Notes under the pieces: generated by a model
Databases searched by the model: none
Told to the model about the DNA's origin: nothing
The model's input: the letters and a program-made list of their open reading frames with translations, nothing else
Translations under genes and position numbers: made by a program
Shown here: positions 21,501 through 28,374 of the stretch, in pieces
Numbering within the stretch: the first letter of the stretch is position 1
Layout of the letters: each line of letters opens with the position of its first letter
Assembly (NCBI GenBank): GCA_963701015.1
Contig: OY969556.1
Location: forward strand, 4,402,001-4,466,000
Source: MFD09286-c1 sp963701015
GTDB taxonomy: Bacteria; Bacteroidota; Bacteroidia; Bacteroidales; DTGW01
Direction of reading: 5' to 3'
DNA: 64,000 nucleotides

Positions 21501-24500
21501 CGGTATGTATATCAATCTAACTACTGCAAGTACAATATCTATAAGCAATTGTAATTTTAGTAACAATTCTGCAACTTATGGAGGTGCAATTTCTACTTAT
21601 TCAAGTGTAACAACCCCTTCGATTTTAAATATTTTGAATTGTACTTTTACTAATAATACCACCAATGCTGATGACGGAGGAGCATTATTGCTGAATAGTT
21701 ATTTTACAACTACGGTATCAAACTGTACATTTTATGGAAATACTGCTGCCAGAAGTGCAGGGGCAATATACAATGCAGGTACCCTTCATTTGGGACAAAA
21801 CACAATAGTTGGCAATTCTGGTAATTTAAGTTATGCCGGCGGCATTGACAACGTGGGAACATGTGATATTGAAGGCAATATTATTGCTGGTAATTCCGGC
21901 ACTGCAAATGAACATGATGTTTACAATGAAGGAAGCAGTGCAACCGATAATGGCTACAATATTTTTGAAACTGGTGGTACTAATTTAACCCTCAATGCAA
22001 ATTCAAATTATATTGCCGCCAATCAACTATATTTATTGCTCGACAATTCCTCGTCAACAACCTCTCAAAGGCTTTTTACAAATGCCAATATTGCTAACAA
22101 TGGTGGATATACAAATATAATAAAAGTAAAGGTATTTCAAATTTTAAATACTTCCAGTTCTACCATTACTATAAATTCAGTTCCATTAACAATTGCCGGC
22201 ATAACTATGGCAACAATAGACGAACGGGGAGTAAACCGCGCCAACCCTTCATGTATAGGGGCGTATGAATTCCGAAATATAAGTCAGGCATTTAATTTTA
22301 CAACCTCCACAATTGGGTCGAATAGTGTTGGTTTGAGCTGGACCCCTGGAAGCTTTTCTAAGCGAATTGTATTTATGAACTTAGGCTCAACCGGAACGCC
22401 TACATTATCTGCAATTAATTATACAGCTAACAATATATTTATGAAAGGATCCAACAATGGCTCAGGTTGGTATTGTGTTTATAGTGGGGCAGGATCGTCA
22501 GTAAATGTTTTAAGTTTATCACCCAATAAAACTTATAGGGTCAAAGTTTGTGAGTTCGATTCGACAAATTATTATACTATTGATACTACAGGAAATCCAG
22601 TAAATTTTACAACTTCGAAATTGCCACAAATTATTTCGCTTCCGGTTTCATTAAGCAAAAACTTTGGTGATGCTGACTTTAATCCGCAAAATATTTCAAG
22701 TCTTGGATTAAAACCAATAAAGTATGTAAGCTCAAATACAAACGTAGCAACAATTGTAAATGATACTATTATTCATATTGTGGCGGCTGGCAATACAACA
22801 ATTTCTGCAAATCAGAGTGGAAATGATACGGTAAGCGCAGCTTCACAAGTAAATGTCACATTAACTGTAAAGAAGGCACCTTTAAGTATTACAGCTTATG
22901 GTTCCGGCATATACGGAAGTACACCAATTTACAAATTTTCTACAGCTGGTTTAAAATTTAACGATTCTATTATTGGTGTTACTTATTCTGGAGGTACTGC
23001 AACTGCATTTAGCAACGTTGGCAATTATAATATTACACCATCGGCTGCTGTATTTTATGAGGTTGCGAGTTCAAACAATTATGCTATTTCATATATACAG
23101 GGAATATATGTAGTTAACCAAGCTACACTGGTAATAAATGCGGACAATAAAACAAAAAGCTTTGGCGACGCAAACCCTGTATTTACATATTTAAAAACTG
23201 GTTTACAAAATAACGATGCATTAGATACGGTTTATATTCATTGTGCTGCCAAAAATGCAAGTAAAGTAGGGGCTTATGATATAACTATTGATAGTATTCA
23301 TTTTAAATCGGGAACTTTAACTTCGAATTATAATACTCCTATATTAAACAAAGGTATTTTAACTGTGAACAAGTCAATTGTAAATGTAATTGCAAATGCT
23401 AAAACTAAGGTATATGCTGCGAACAATCCAGCATTTACTGATACAATTACTGGCTTAAAACTTGGCAATACTATTGATAGTGTTATATTAACTACTATTG
23501 CAAATGATACAAGTGATATTGGCAATTATACCATAACCGCTTCACATGCTATATTTATTAATGGTTGCGATAGTAATTATACTGTAAATTATATTCAGGG
23601 AATACTTACTATTACTTCCGCACCACTTACGTTAAAAGCAAATGATTTGAGTAAAACTTATGGAAGTGCAAATCCAACATTTACATATTCCGCGTCGGGA
23701 ATGGCCAGTTGGGATTCACTAAAAAATGTTTCATTAAATTCAACAGCTAATATTGTCAGTGGTGTAAATACTTATCCAATTTCCATATCAAATGCAATTT
23801 TTTCATATGGGAATATTTCAAATTATTCAATAACTTATAATGCTGGTACGCTTACAGTTAATTTTACGACTTTAACAATTGCTGCTTCGGATACTTCTAA
23901 AATTTATGGTGATGCAAATCCTGCATATTCATTTAAAGTTTCCGGCTTACAAAATAATGATAATGTTAGCATTGTTTCATATACAACATTAGCAAATTCG
24001 GGTAGCAATGTTGGTAATTATGAGATTATTCCTAAAGATGCAATATTTAGTTTAGGGAGTTCAGCAAATTATTCCATAACCTATAAAAAAGGAAATTTGG
24101 TTATAAAACCTGCTTCATTAATAGTTACTGCAGAAAATAAAAGTAAAATATACGGAAGTGCAATCCCGGTATTTACATTTTCAAAAGTTGGGCTAAAAGG
24201 TTCTGATAATATTACTAATGTTAATTTCACATCTTTAGTAAACACTATAAGTGATACCGGGACTTATATAATTAAACCTTCTGACGCTGCATTTGGTTCA
24301 GGGAATACTGATAATTATTCAATTACTTACGTAAATGGAAATATAGTTGTAAAACCATCAATACTGACAATTACTGCCAATAATGTAACACGCGATTATT
24401 TTACTTCAAAAAATTCAATTCTTACTTATAATTATAATGGGTTTGTAAATGGAGAAGATGAATCGGTTTTGATTGCAAAACCAGAAATCCATTGCAATAT

Positions 24501-25503
24501 AGGTAAAGTAGCACTTCCTGGGGTCTATACCGATTCAATAATCATATCTGGCGCTTCAGCAAATAACTATACAATAAACTATCAACAGGGAACTTTAACA
24601 ATAAGTGATTCCAGGATACAAATTTGTTTGGTTACGGTTGATGTTAAATCTGGGCATGATGAAGTTGTTTGGGAACGTACTACTGGTATGGCTATTAAGA
24701 AATACAATATATACCGCGAAGATAATTCTACCAGTTTCAATTTAATTGGTTCTAGATCATTTAATGTTAATGGCTTGTTTATTGATTCAACTTCAAACCC
24801 GAGAAAACAGCAATATATGTATAAAATAACGGCAGTTGATTCAAGCAATAACGAGTCGATTAAAAGTAATTATCATGAACCTGCTTTCCTTCAGTGGAGC
24901 AGTAACCAGGGAGGTGTAAATTTAACATGGCAACCCTATAAGATTGAAAATGGAATAACTGAATTTGTGAAGTACAGGCTTTATAAAAGTACCGATTCAA
25001 CAAACCTGGTTCAGTTTGATTCAATTTCACCTGATTTTAATGCATTTACTGATGAAGATTCAAGAGCATTAAAAATCAGGATGTTTTACCGAATAGGAGG
25101 TGTTTTAAGCAATAGTTGTTCTTCTGCAAGTCTTTTGAAATCTGGAGATGGTTTGTTAGTTGAATCAGTTTCGAATATGGAAGATAACCGATTACGTTCG
25201 TACGATACAACCTCAAATGTTAATACAAATAATTCATCTGAAATAAATTTAAGTGTATATCCAAATCCTTATAATAACAAGGCTTCTGTAACATATTATC
25301 TGGAAAAGGAAAATCAGATAATTATAAACCTTTATGACACATATGGTAATTTAGTCCGTACACTTATAAACGAAAAACAAAATACTGGAATGCATTCTAC
25401 AACAATCGATCCTAATTCATTAAACCTAAAATTAGGCATATATATTATGGAAATGAAATATGGAAATAATATAATACAAAAGAAATTAGTTTATACCCGC
25501 TAA
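12568..25503 (+). CDS. Giant T9SS-secreted surface protein (LamG, beta-helix, MBG modules)
   Basis: A 4311-residue cell-surface or secreted protein. In order: signal peptide (to about residue 25, IIKAQ); four LamG/ConA-like domains starting near 27, 351, 667 and 970, the first three each followed by an FN3-like domain (about 258, 578, 881); five parallel beta-helix modules of about 370-450 residues (starts near 1199, 1603, 2064, 2457, 2866), each opening like YVDASAASSGTGS.ASPF and closing like DQRGVARTFG..SIGAYEF; an FN3-like and a Big-like domain (3240-3430); seven MBG repeats of about 82 residues (3436-4012) with the motif KIYGDANPAYSF; two FN3-like domains; and a type A sorting tail (from about 4225, NLSVYPNP, ending KKLVYTR). 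LamG and beta-helix suggest binding of carbohydrate. No catalytic motif was recognised. The IS element starts 19 bp after the stop. Confidence 0.88.
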   Translation: MRIVLVKPLILLFGIFFYTSIIKAQGPGNCLDFNGSNNYVKMNDWKLGSSDFTIEVWVKPTSLTGNIIISNRKDADGNGAAGNWYSFEFYNNFLTLEMGNDGQGNYQWIPTSYNPSLNVWTHFALTRAGNILTIYANGSLVYNASFPTINNLNSVYNTAMIGARLYNGTITAPFQGQIDELKIWKLARSKANIQSDMYAEAVGNETGLFAYYNFDQGTAAGNNPNTIALNDVTGNGDYGSLINFTLAGTTSNWENSDAFVPLALNANNITSGGFTANWYAVGGANSYIIDVSNKSDFSNLLVNSQNVGNVLSYAVSGLTSNASNTYYYRVRYVNGNYTSPNSVPIVITGTAGNALAFDGSNDYVQLPTSTLLNFAGSGSLTVGAWVYPTAGNAAIFAKKQDGTAGRLQISFSVNSSKLFLGFDQYNANGWQTFTSVTNVPNNQWSYVAFTMNAGTVTFYINGKADNTGTLDANHLNAPASTGVTTVGGNGILMGYASEMLDEVGIWNSALSGTAINNLMYTSPTGSEPGLIAAYNFNSSSNSTLTDVSSNALNGALNNFMLSGTSSNWVASGAFCPIALPASNVSLSGFTANWQAVPNATSYVLDVASSSDFTSIISTGIAAGSGTSYKVTGLFLSSGTSYYYRVRSVNGIGASSNSNVQPFMVGVGNCLNFDGIDDNVSCGAQNPTTLTMEAWFNPTVTNRDLAIVSTLNESSPAGCELHLNTIGQLVFTIKSSAWLDIKSNSIVLPNTWNHAAVTYDGVTVKLYLNGILVGTGAVSSYAAGTGNLRIGQRSVNVTASIFMGTIDEVSIWNTTLSQSALQSNMFTGLVGTETGLMSYYKFDQASGTTLNDVKGAYNGTLSNFTLSGTTSNWVSSGAECPIIFNATNVTTTGFTANWQTVPNATGYFIDVSSSSTFSSFVSSNISAGTSTSFNVTGLSLTAGTNYYYRVRYTNASGTSTNSIPQSFMVGFGNALNFNGTSSYVNCGTVSTTSNFSNGFTYMGWVNWTSFNSYSRLLDFGTGQASNNIVIANYTTTGQLIFSNYNGATANQFITTAVVLMNQWVHVAATINSSGVGTIYINGQVAGSANIGIPVNIARTNCYLGRSNWSTDTYFNGSMDNFRVYERALSQAEIQAGMGNDVVGNENGLILAYNFNQGTAAGTNTSITTVNDATGKNTGTLTNFALTGSTSNFIASQNTAHVYYVDASAASSGTGSLASPFKSIQSLNGIVLNNNDTVKVAAGSYSLTANLSFSSDVIILGGYKSDGTFATRNPVSYPSIIQPASGYTGYLIYESCCSPLIDGFTIQNAYNSSENYGSNILGGAILIATQCGSSEGYLKTPRINNCYFYNNKAITGSYGAYGGAIAIIADNTNTQPFITNCTFVGNFATQDASAIEILNSKTTISNCTFYNNAVSAGTGTIMSSSGAIVNLFHNTLVGNTSVNYTGGLSNGGSSTTNMFGNIIAGNTGGTAPGSNEFNVWNQSGTINDLGYNLFGYSNGYTGACCFTMVSTSQWVTNTALANILEASGTVPANGLFPAKVNSNGGYTPTIKLIGRVLSNTGGTSFTVREVPNTYNITTDQRGVARTFGTASIGAYEFTETNQGVIYVNGTLSAAGDGLTPATAYNNLQTAINASLNDTIKVAAGTYNQPGAGFAFTSYAGENLIIYGSYKSDFTTRDTALYRTTAQGYNGGSGVAPIFWIINSNLTLDGVTVANGNGSGNANGSETYEGGAIHFHATTSVYNLNLNNCLFKNNKNVSTGNGGALYLLGTSTYYGTANITGCTFIGNSTASTGGAIANAYFNTNITNCIFNGNTASGDAGALFLNSNTTIVNSCTFINNKALDAGGILVQGGTSVVKNCTFFNNQATNSGGAIHNLGTLTLINNTISGNSSANTSTGYSGGLGCSASTTTIIEGNIIAGNQSQGGLYPADIQLLSSSCTFTDNGYNIIGNGGSTIYGVGALSLPNSTSLVVSQLYRILESTNQSNTTAYLFPAKVANNGGATPTIKIIGRSVTNTSDGYVNINSIPIPGFQFGVTPVYDQRGVTRKMGSATIGAYEYTESSTNGGSSIYVSISGTTLGTGTISNPYNDLTSALVAALPGDTIKVAAGTYNTPSGGGSFNITTENITLLGGYNSNFTSCDPRLYATTLNQLGAVNGPVFWTSPSYAITLFTMNGFTVTGGKACNTGNGGGMDFESNSLLKLNISNCTFSGNSATYGGGIYVNSNMATSQVTISNCTFTGNTATTDAGALDLRGCTYLVQNCTFYNNTAANNSGAIWSGLSAHTTLINNTIVGNYNSSASNGGAIDCASGILSLQGNIIAGNNSKNTTGYDLWKEIGTITDNGYNIFGIDATSWFTLSSKSQRVATAQLYRILECSNPTAPTDSLSSTYRLFVGNLADNYGPTKTIRLIGKKFNAGSGDINVNVVPSVVGSSLIPVTDQRGFSRVSGAACYGAYDFNAWNDVVYVNAGAASGGTGFTASSPVNDLNYAISVLANPNDTIKVAGATYTTPATTSSFNIVRNLTLLGGYNSTFTTRDAKGNLTTLQGNASSVVAVIYAPNINLTIDGFTVTGGNVTGSNPAGGGISYNISGTKGYSLNVSNCLFTGNTASTSGGAGIGLYSSSTTSSTINISKCTFTNNNTIGNGSAINSTYGSSNFIVNATNNTFYKNSGTGSGSNGTIEIQGGTLNFYNNTVVGNTVVNNCAGLVNYGSPAATTNMAGNIIAGNSGGSGMHDVWVQSGTLNDYGYNIFGDASTSGFTLNGTSKSVSVSTGNQLYRILDNTKTGVAYQTINTRLFAANLVNNGGETPTVKLIGKYLKNTTGTGSDSITVVREVPTTVNGGSVTMPTIDQCGVLRSINGACVGAYELSGASRYTYVYASAANGGTGSITAPYNSLAPALISAIGGDTILVAQGNYTPGLNTSYTINKNVTILGGYNSTYTQRGSSYPTIISATTTSTTPVFVVNSSASFDRLSITKASCNASAGGGMYINLTTASTISISNCNFSNNSATYGGAISTYSSVTTPSILNILNCTFTNNTTNADDGGALLLNSYFTTTVSNCTFYGNTAARSAGAIYNAGTLHLGQNTIVGNSGNLSYAGGIDNVGTCDIEGNIIAGNSGTANEHDVYNEGSSATDNGYNIFETGGTNLTLNANSNYIAANQLYLLLDNSSSTTSQRLFTNANIANNGGYTNIIKVKVFQILNTSSSTITINSVPLTIAGITMATIDERGVNRANPSCIGAYEFRNISQAFNFTTSTIGSNSVGLSWTPGSFSKRIVFMNLGSTGTPTLSAINYTANNIFMKGSNNGSGWYCVYSGAGSSVNVLSLSPNKTYRVKVCEFDSTNYYTIDTTGNPVNFTTSKLPQIISLPVSLSKNFGDADFNPQNISSLGLKPIKYVSSNTNVATIVNDTIIHIVAAGNTTISANQSGNDTVSAASQVNVTLTVKKAPLSITAYGSGIYGSTPIYKFSTAGLKFNDSIIGVTYSGGTATAFSNVGNYNITPSAAVFYEVASSNNYAISYIQGIYVVNQATLVINADNKTKSFGDANPVFTYLKTGLQNNDALDTVYIHCAAKNASKVGAYDITIDSIHFKSGTLTSNYNTPILNKGILTVNKSIVNVIANAKTKVYAANNPAFTDTITGLKLGNTIDSVILTTIANDTSDIGNYTITASHAIFINGCDSNYTVNYIQGILTITSAPLTLKANDLSKTYGSANPTFTYSASGMASWDSLKNVSLNSTANIVSGVNTYPISISNAIFSYGNISNYSITYNAGTLTVNFTTLTIAASDTSKIYGDANPAYSFKVSGLQNNDNVSIVSYTTLANSGSNVGNYEIIPKDAIFSLGSSANYSITYKKGNLVIKPASLIVTAENKSKIYGSAIPVFTFSKVGLKGSDNITNVNFTSLVNTISDTGTYIIKPSDAAFGSGNTDNYSITYVNGNIVVKPSILTITANNVTRDYFTSKNSILTYNYNGFVNGEDESVLIAKPEIHCNIGKVALPGVYTDSIIISGASANNYTINYQQGTLTISDSRIQICLVTVDVKSGHDEVVWERTTGMAIKKYNIYREDNSTSFNLIGSRSFNVNGLFIDSTSNPRKQQYMYKITAVDSSNNESIKSNYHEPAFLQWSSNQGGVNLTWQPYKIENGITEFVKYRLYKSTDSTNLVQFDSISPDFNAFTDEDSRALKIRMFYRIGGVLSNSCSSASLLKSGDGLLVESVSNMEDNRLRSYDTTSNVNTNNSSEINLSVYPNPYNNKASVTYYLEKENQIIINLYDTYGNLVRTLINEKQNTGMHSTTIDPNSLNLKLGIYIMEMKYGNNIIQKKLVYTR

Positions 25504-25527
25504 TGAAAAATTACCTAAAATTAAGAG

Positions 25528-25564
25528 GCCGTCTCAAAAGTAAAAATGAGATGGTCTTTTTTTG
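25528..25564 (+). terminator. Inward-facing terminator hairpin at the left IS end
   Basis: GGCCGTCTCA pairs with TGAGATGGTC (10 bp, two G-U pairs), then TTTTTTT. Read on the plus strand it would stop transcripts entering from the giant gene, whose stop codon is only about 25 bp upstream; I see no other terminator for that gene. Confidence 0.75.
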
Positions 25565-25711
25565 GTTAAAAAACGTAGAATTTTTTTGAACTGATCAAAA
25601 TGTTTTATGGTAGATTATTTTTTTGTTTGATCAATTTAGATTTTTTTGATAATAATTTAATAATTACGATATAGGACATTTGTTGCCTTCCTAAGAGGAT
25701 GGCAAAGCAGC

Positions 25712-27238
25712 CTATGCTGCTCTTTTTGCTAAATTGTGTGCCAACGCTAGTAAGCCCATTTCAATTTCTGTTTTTAACATTCCTTTAAGTCCAAAACGCT
25801 TAAATCCTTTATTAAACTTGATATTGGCAAAAACGGGTTCAACATCAACCCCTCTTTTACTTCGGTAGTAAAGCCCTTGCTCACTCTTCAAGCGTTCTGA
25901 TGCTTGGGCCTTTAGTCGGTTTAGATTATGATTAATTTCTATTATTTTATTCTTCTTACTTTTATGACAAGCTCCACGCAATGGGCATGTACTGCAATTA
26001 ATAGCTTGGTAACGAGATATTTGTTGCTCAAAACCGTTTTCTGTAACTCGTTTGATTGAGCCAATGTAATTCATCGGTTGACCCATTGGACAATAGTAGC
26101 AGTTCTTTTCAGAGTTGTAGAATAAATTGCTATTGAGAGAGTTCTTAATTTTGCGTTGATCTTTGTCAAAATAGTTAAACTTTATATAAGCGTCTATTTT
26201 TGCCTTTTCTAACAATGCGTAATTTTCTTCTGAACCATAACCAGCATCTGCCACAGCTACTTTAGGATAATTGTTATACAGGGTATGGAACTGTTCCAAA
26301 TGAGGCCTTAATGTGGTTGTATCGGTTGGATTGGGGTGATGGCTATAGTTTACAATATATTGATTATTAGTGCTTATCTGAACATTATATCCTGGTTTCA
26401 ACTGACCGTTTTTCATGTGATCTTCTTTCATTCGCATGAAGGTTGCCCCAGGGTCTGTTTTACTATACGAGTTCCGTTTGCCTAATATCTGCTCTTGCTC
26501 CTTGTACTTGTTGAGATTTTGTGGCCAATGTTGGCGAGCGTAATTTAATTTCTGTCTTACTTTCTTGTCAACCTTTTTATCAGATAATGCTTGATCTATT
26601 TGATTAATAGTCCGTTTTACTTTTTCTGCATCTATTTGGGTAAAGTCAACATTATCTGTATCTTGTAATTCCTCTTTGGCTAACGATTGGGTATAATCCC
26701 ATAACTCTTTTAGTTGTGCCACCATTTTCTCCTTATTGGTCTTTATGGAATTGCCCCAAACGAAAGTATAACGATTAGCCTTGGATTCTATTTTGGTCCC
26801 ATCAACATAGATTTCCTGAAGGCTTACATGTCCCGATTCCACTAATAACATGACTACTTGTGCAAATATTTCTTTTAAAACATTTTTGAGCCTATCACTT
26901 CTAAATCGATTAAGTGTATTATGATCAGGGTGGTTCATAGCACTCAGCCACATAAAATGAATGTTCTCTTTTAAGGCTGTTTCCATTTTACGACTACTAT
27001 ATACATTGTTCAGGTAACTGTATATAAGAACCTTCAGCAACATCCGAGGATGATAGCTTGAGGTGCCACCTCCTTTATATTGTTTATGCAATGCATCAGC
27101 GTTAATACTGTCAATGACTTTGTTTACAACCCGAACTGGATGGTTTGCATCTATGAACTCCTCCAGTGATGGGGGAAGTAACATGATTTGATTGGGACTG
27201 TAGTCTTTAAAAACTACTTTTGATCTTTGGTTATACAT
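25712..27238 (-). CDS. IS1182-family DDE transposase
   Basis: A 508-residue transposase, intact by length. The N-terminal part (VFKDYSPNQIMLLPPSLEEFI, HPRMLLKVLIYSY, FMWLSAMNHPDHNTLNRFRS) is the DUF772-type domain of this family. The acidic triad is readable as Asp146 (IYVDGTKIESKANRY), Asp331 (VADAGYGSEENY) and Glu467 (GVDVEPVFANIKFNKGF). A cysteine cluster (CYYCPMG, then CSTCPLRGAC) lies between the last two, as is usual for IS1182 relatives. All three acidic residues are present, so it is probably active. The ATG abuts a hairpin in its own leader (27238-27263), a likely brake on translation. Confidence 0.9.
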   Translation of the reverse strand: MYNQRSKVVFKDYSPNQIMLLPPSLEEFIDANHPVRVVNKVIDSINADALHKQYKGGGTSSYHPRMLLKVLIYSYLNNVYSSRKMETALKENIHFMWLSAMNHPDHNTLNRFRSDRLKNVLKEIFAQVVMLLVESGHVSLQEIYVDGTKIESKANRYTFVWGNSIKTNKEKMVAQLKELWDYTQSLAKEELQDTDNVDFTQIDAEKVKRTINQIDQALSDKKVDKKVRQKLNYARQHWPQNLNKYKEQEQILGKRNSYSKTDPGATFMRMKEDHMKNGQLKPGYNVQISTNNQYIVNYSHHPNPTDTTTLRPHLEQFHTLYNNYPKVAVADAGYGSEENYALLEKAKIDAYIKFNYFDKDQRKIKNSLNSNLFYNSEKNCYYCPMGQPMNYIGSIKRVTENGFEQQISRYQAINCSTCPLRGACHKSKKNKIIEINHNLNRLKAQASERLKSEQGLYYRSKRGVDVEPVFANIKFNKGFKRFGLKGMLKTEIEMGLLALAHNLAKRAA

Positions 27239-27263
27239 GTCTCATACTTTTGATAATGAGACA
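27238..27263 (-). promoter_or_regulatory. Leader hairpin touching the transposase start codon
   Basis: On the mRNA strand TGTCTCAT (27263-27256) pairs with ATGAGACA (27245-27238), an 8-bp perfect stem with a 10-nt loop. Its 3' arm includes the A of the start ATG. Such structures can hide the initiation site. Confidence 0.5.
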
Positions 27264-27319
27264 ACTAAACAAGATAAATGATTAAATTAATGAGCCTTTT
27301 TTATGAACTTTTTATTAAC

Positions 27320-27352
27320 AAAAAAAGGTGCCTCGACTTTTGAGACACCTTC
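27320..27352 (-). terminator. Inward-facing terminator hairpin at the right IS end
   Basis: On the minus strand AGGTGTCTC pairs with GAGGCACCT (9 bp, one G-U), followed by TTTTTTT. It lies upstream of the transposase and would stop read-through from outside the element, a known way for IS elements to avoid activation by host promoters. Confidence 0.75.
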
Positions 27353-27653
27353 TTATTGATTTTATCTAATTCACGAATTTTGTGGAATTATACTCATCAA
27401 ACATTTTGAAAAAAATATTTATATAATTTCTACTCACAAGCTCAGCAATAATATAAATAAATTTTTCTAAAAATAGAAAAATATAAAAATGGAAAAGTTC
27501 TTGTTACAACTTATTCATTATTTTTTTAATTCCATTCAATTGTTGCAAACATTGCATTTATTCTCGGAGAGTTTCAGTTGTGAAGATAATTTTGGATCAT
27601 TCTAAAATAGCTTTTCAGAAGTCCAATAATTGCTTACTTATCCTTGAGTTTGA

Positions 27654-27915
27654 TTAGCATTGAATAATGTTATCTGTATATGCTATTTGATAACTGAAAT
27701 CAATGATATTTTTTGGCAGTTTTGTATCTAATTGAAAAGTTATATTGCTTTCTTTAACTGTGGTATCTGAAAGTTCTATTTTGTTTTTTTTGATTTTGGA
27801 CACAGAGTTTGATAGAATAGATAAATAAGAGTTCTATTCCGCTTTCTCCCATACTATCTCTAAAATACACTAAATCGGTCGGATTGCATGAAAATTGATA
27901 CCGAAAGTTTGCCTC
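27654..27915 (-). pseudogene. Broken remnant of an unidentified gene
   Basis: Two overlapping open stretches on the minus strand read like protein but sit in different frames. The first (27915-27754) includes NFRYQFSCNPTDLVYFRDS and MGESGIELLF. The second (27800-27654) includes IELSDTTVKESNITFQLDT and PKNIIDFSYQIAYTDN. Neither has a good start, and both end in stops. The protein-like composition of both suggests one gene broken by a frameshift and truncated at both ends. I do not recognise the family. Confidence 0.35.
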
Positions 27916-27931
27916 TCCTTAAAAGTATTGC

Positions 27932-28048
27932 ATGCCTGGGTTTAAACGAAAATTCCTTAAAAAGGTCGATCCACAGCAAACCTCAGAGATGATTAATAAA
28001 ATTGCCAACAATTATTTAATGTACGCGGGTTGGTATGCTGAGAAATAA
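27932..28048 (+). pseudogene. Duplicated 3' fragment of the gamma-CA gene
   Basis: Bases 27949-28045 match 10887-10983 of the gamma-CA gene at 95 of 97 positions. Both differences are third-position and silent (GCA/GCC for Ala, TAT/TAC for Tyr). The copy is in frame with an upstream ATG at 27932 (MPGFKRK before the homologous FLKKVDPQQTSEM) and stops after YAEK, so it is formally a 38-codon open frame. It lacks the metal-binding core and cannot be a working enzyme. Confidence 0.85.
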
Positions 28049-28374
28049 TAGGATGAATTTTCAGAAAATATAAAATCTATTTTTTATTGTGCTTTCTTAG
28101 GCAAATGTTAATATTGAACATATTGATTTTATCGTATATATCATTTATTGTAACTATATAATATATACCTTTTGGCGTTGTTCAATTCCAAAAATTGGTC
28201 TTGTTATATAACTACATTTCTTTTATTTATAATTAGTTTAAAATGTTCAGTCATTTTATTATAATATAACAATCATTATTAATTAATTAACATACATTTA
28301 ATCTAAATATTATTTATAATTTTAATTTAAAATTAATTTAACCCAATTAAAAATTAACTTAACAAACAATTACC

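Larger units (their letters stand above)
25522..27355. mobile_element. IS1182-family insertion sequence
   Basis: About 1.83 kb. The terminal inverted repeats are TAAGAGGCCGTCTCAAAAGT (25522-25541) and, on the minus strand, TAAGAAGGTGTCTCAAAAGT (27355-27336), 17 of 20 matching. One transposase gene occupies most of the element. Each terminus folds into a hairpin followed by seven T residues when read inward. Homology of the two flanking giant-gene 3' ends stops at about 25521, which supports the left boundary. I could not identify a target-site duplication, so the ends may be off by a few bases. Confidence 0.82.
27356..28374. other. Debris zone between the IS and the second giant gene
   Basis: About 1 kb with no intact gene. 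From left to right: about 300 AT-rich bases with nothing recognisable, a broken coding remnant on the minus strand (27654-27915), a duplicated 3' end of the gamma-CA gene (27932-28048), and about 325 very AT-rich bases leading into the next gene. The mix of fragments points to past rearrangement here. Confidence 0.6.

Noticed and set aside
24582..24848. 88-codon open frame antisense to the giant gene
   Set aside because: Low-complexity shadow of the repeat-rich coding strand; no family pattern.
13600..25503. Recurrent DNA similarity inside the giant gene, CRISPR- or satellite-like at first look
   Set aside because: It follows the protein module boundaries in frame and is explained by LamG, beta-helix and MBG repeats.
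25510..27370. Target-site duplication of the IS element
   Set aside because: Flanks CCTAAAAT and TTGATTTT show no convincing direct repeat at any tested border.
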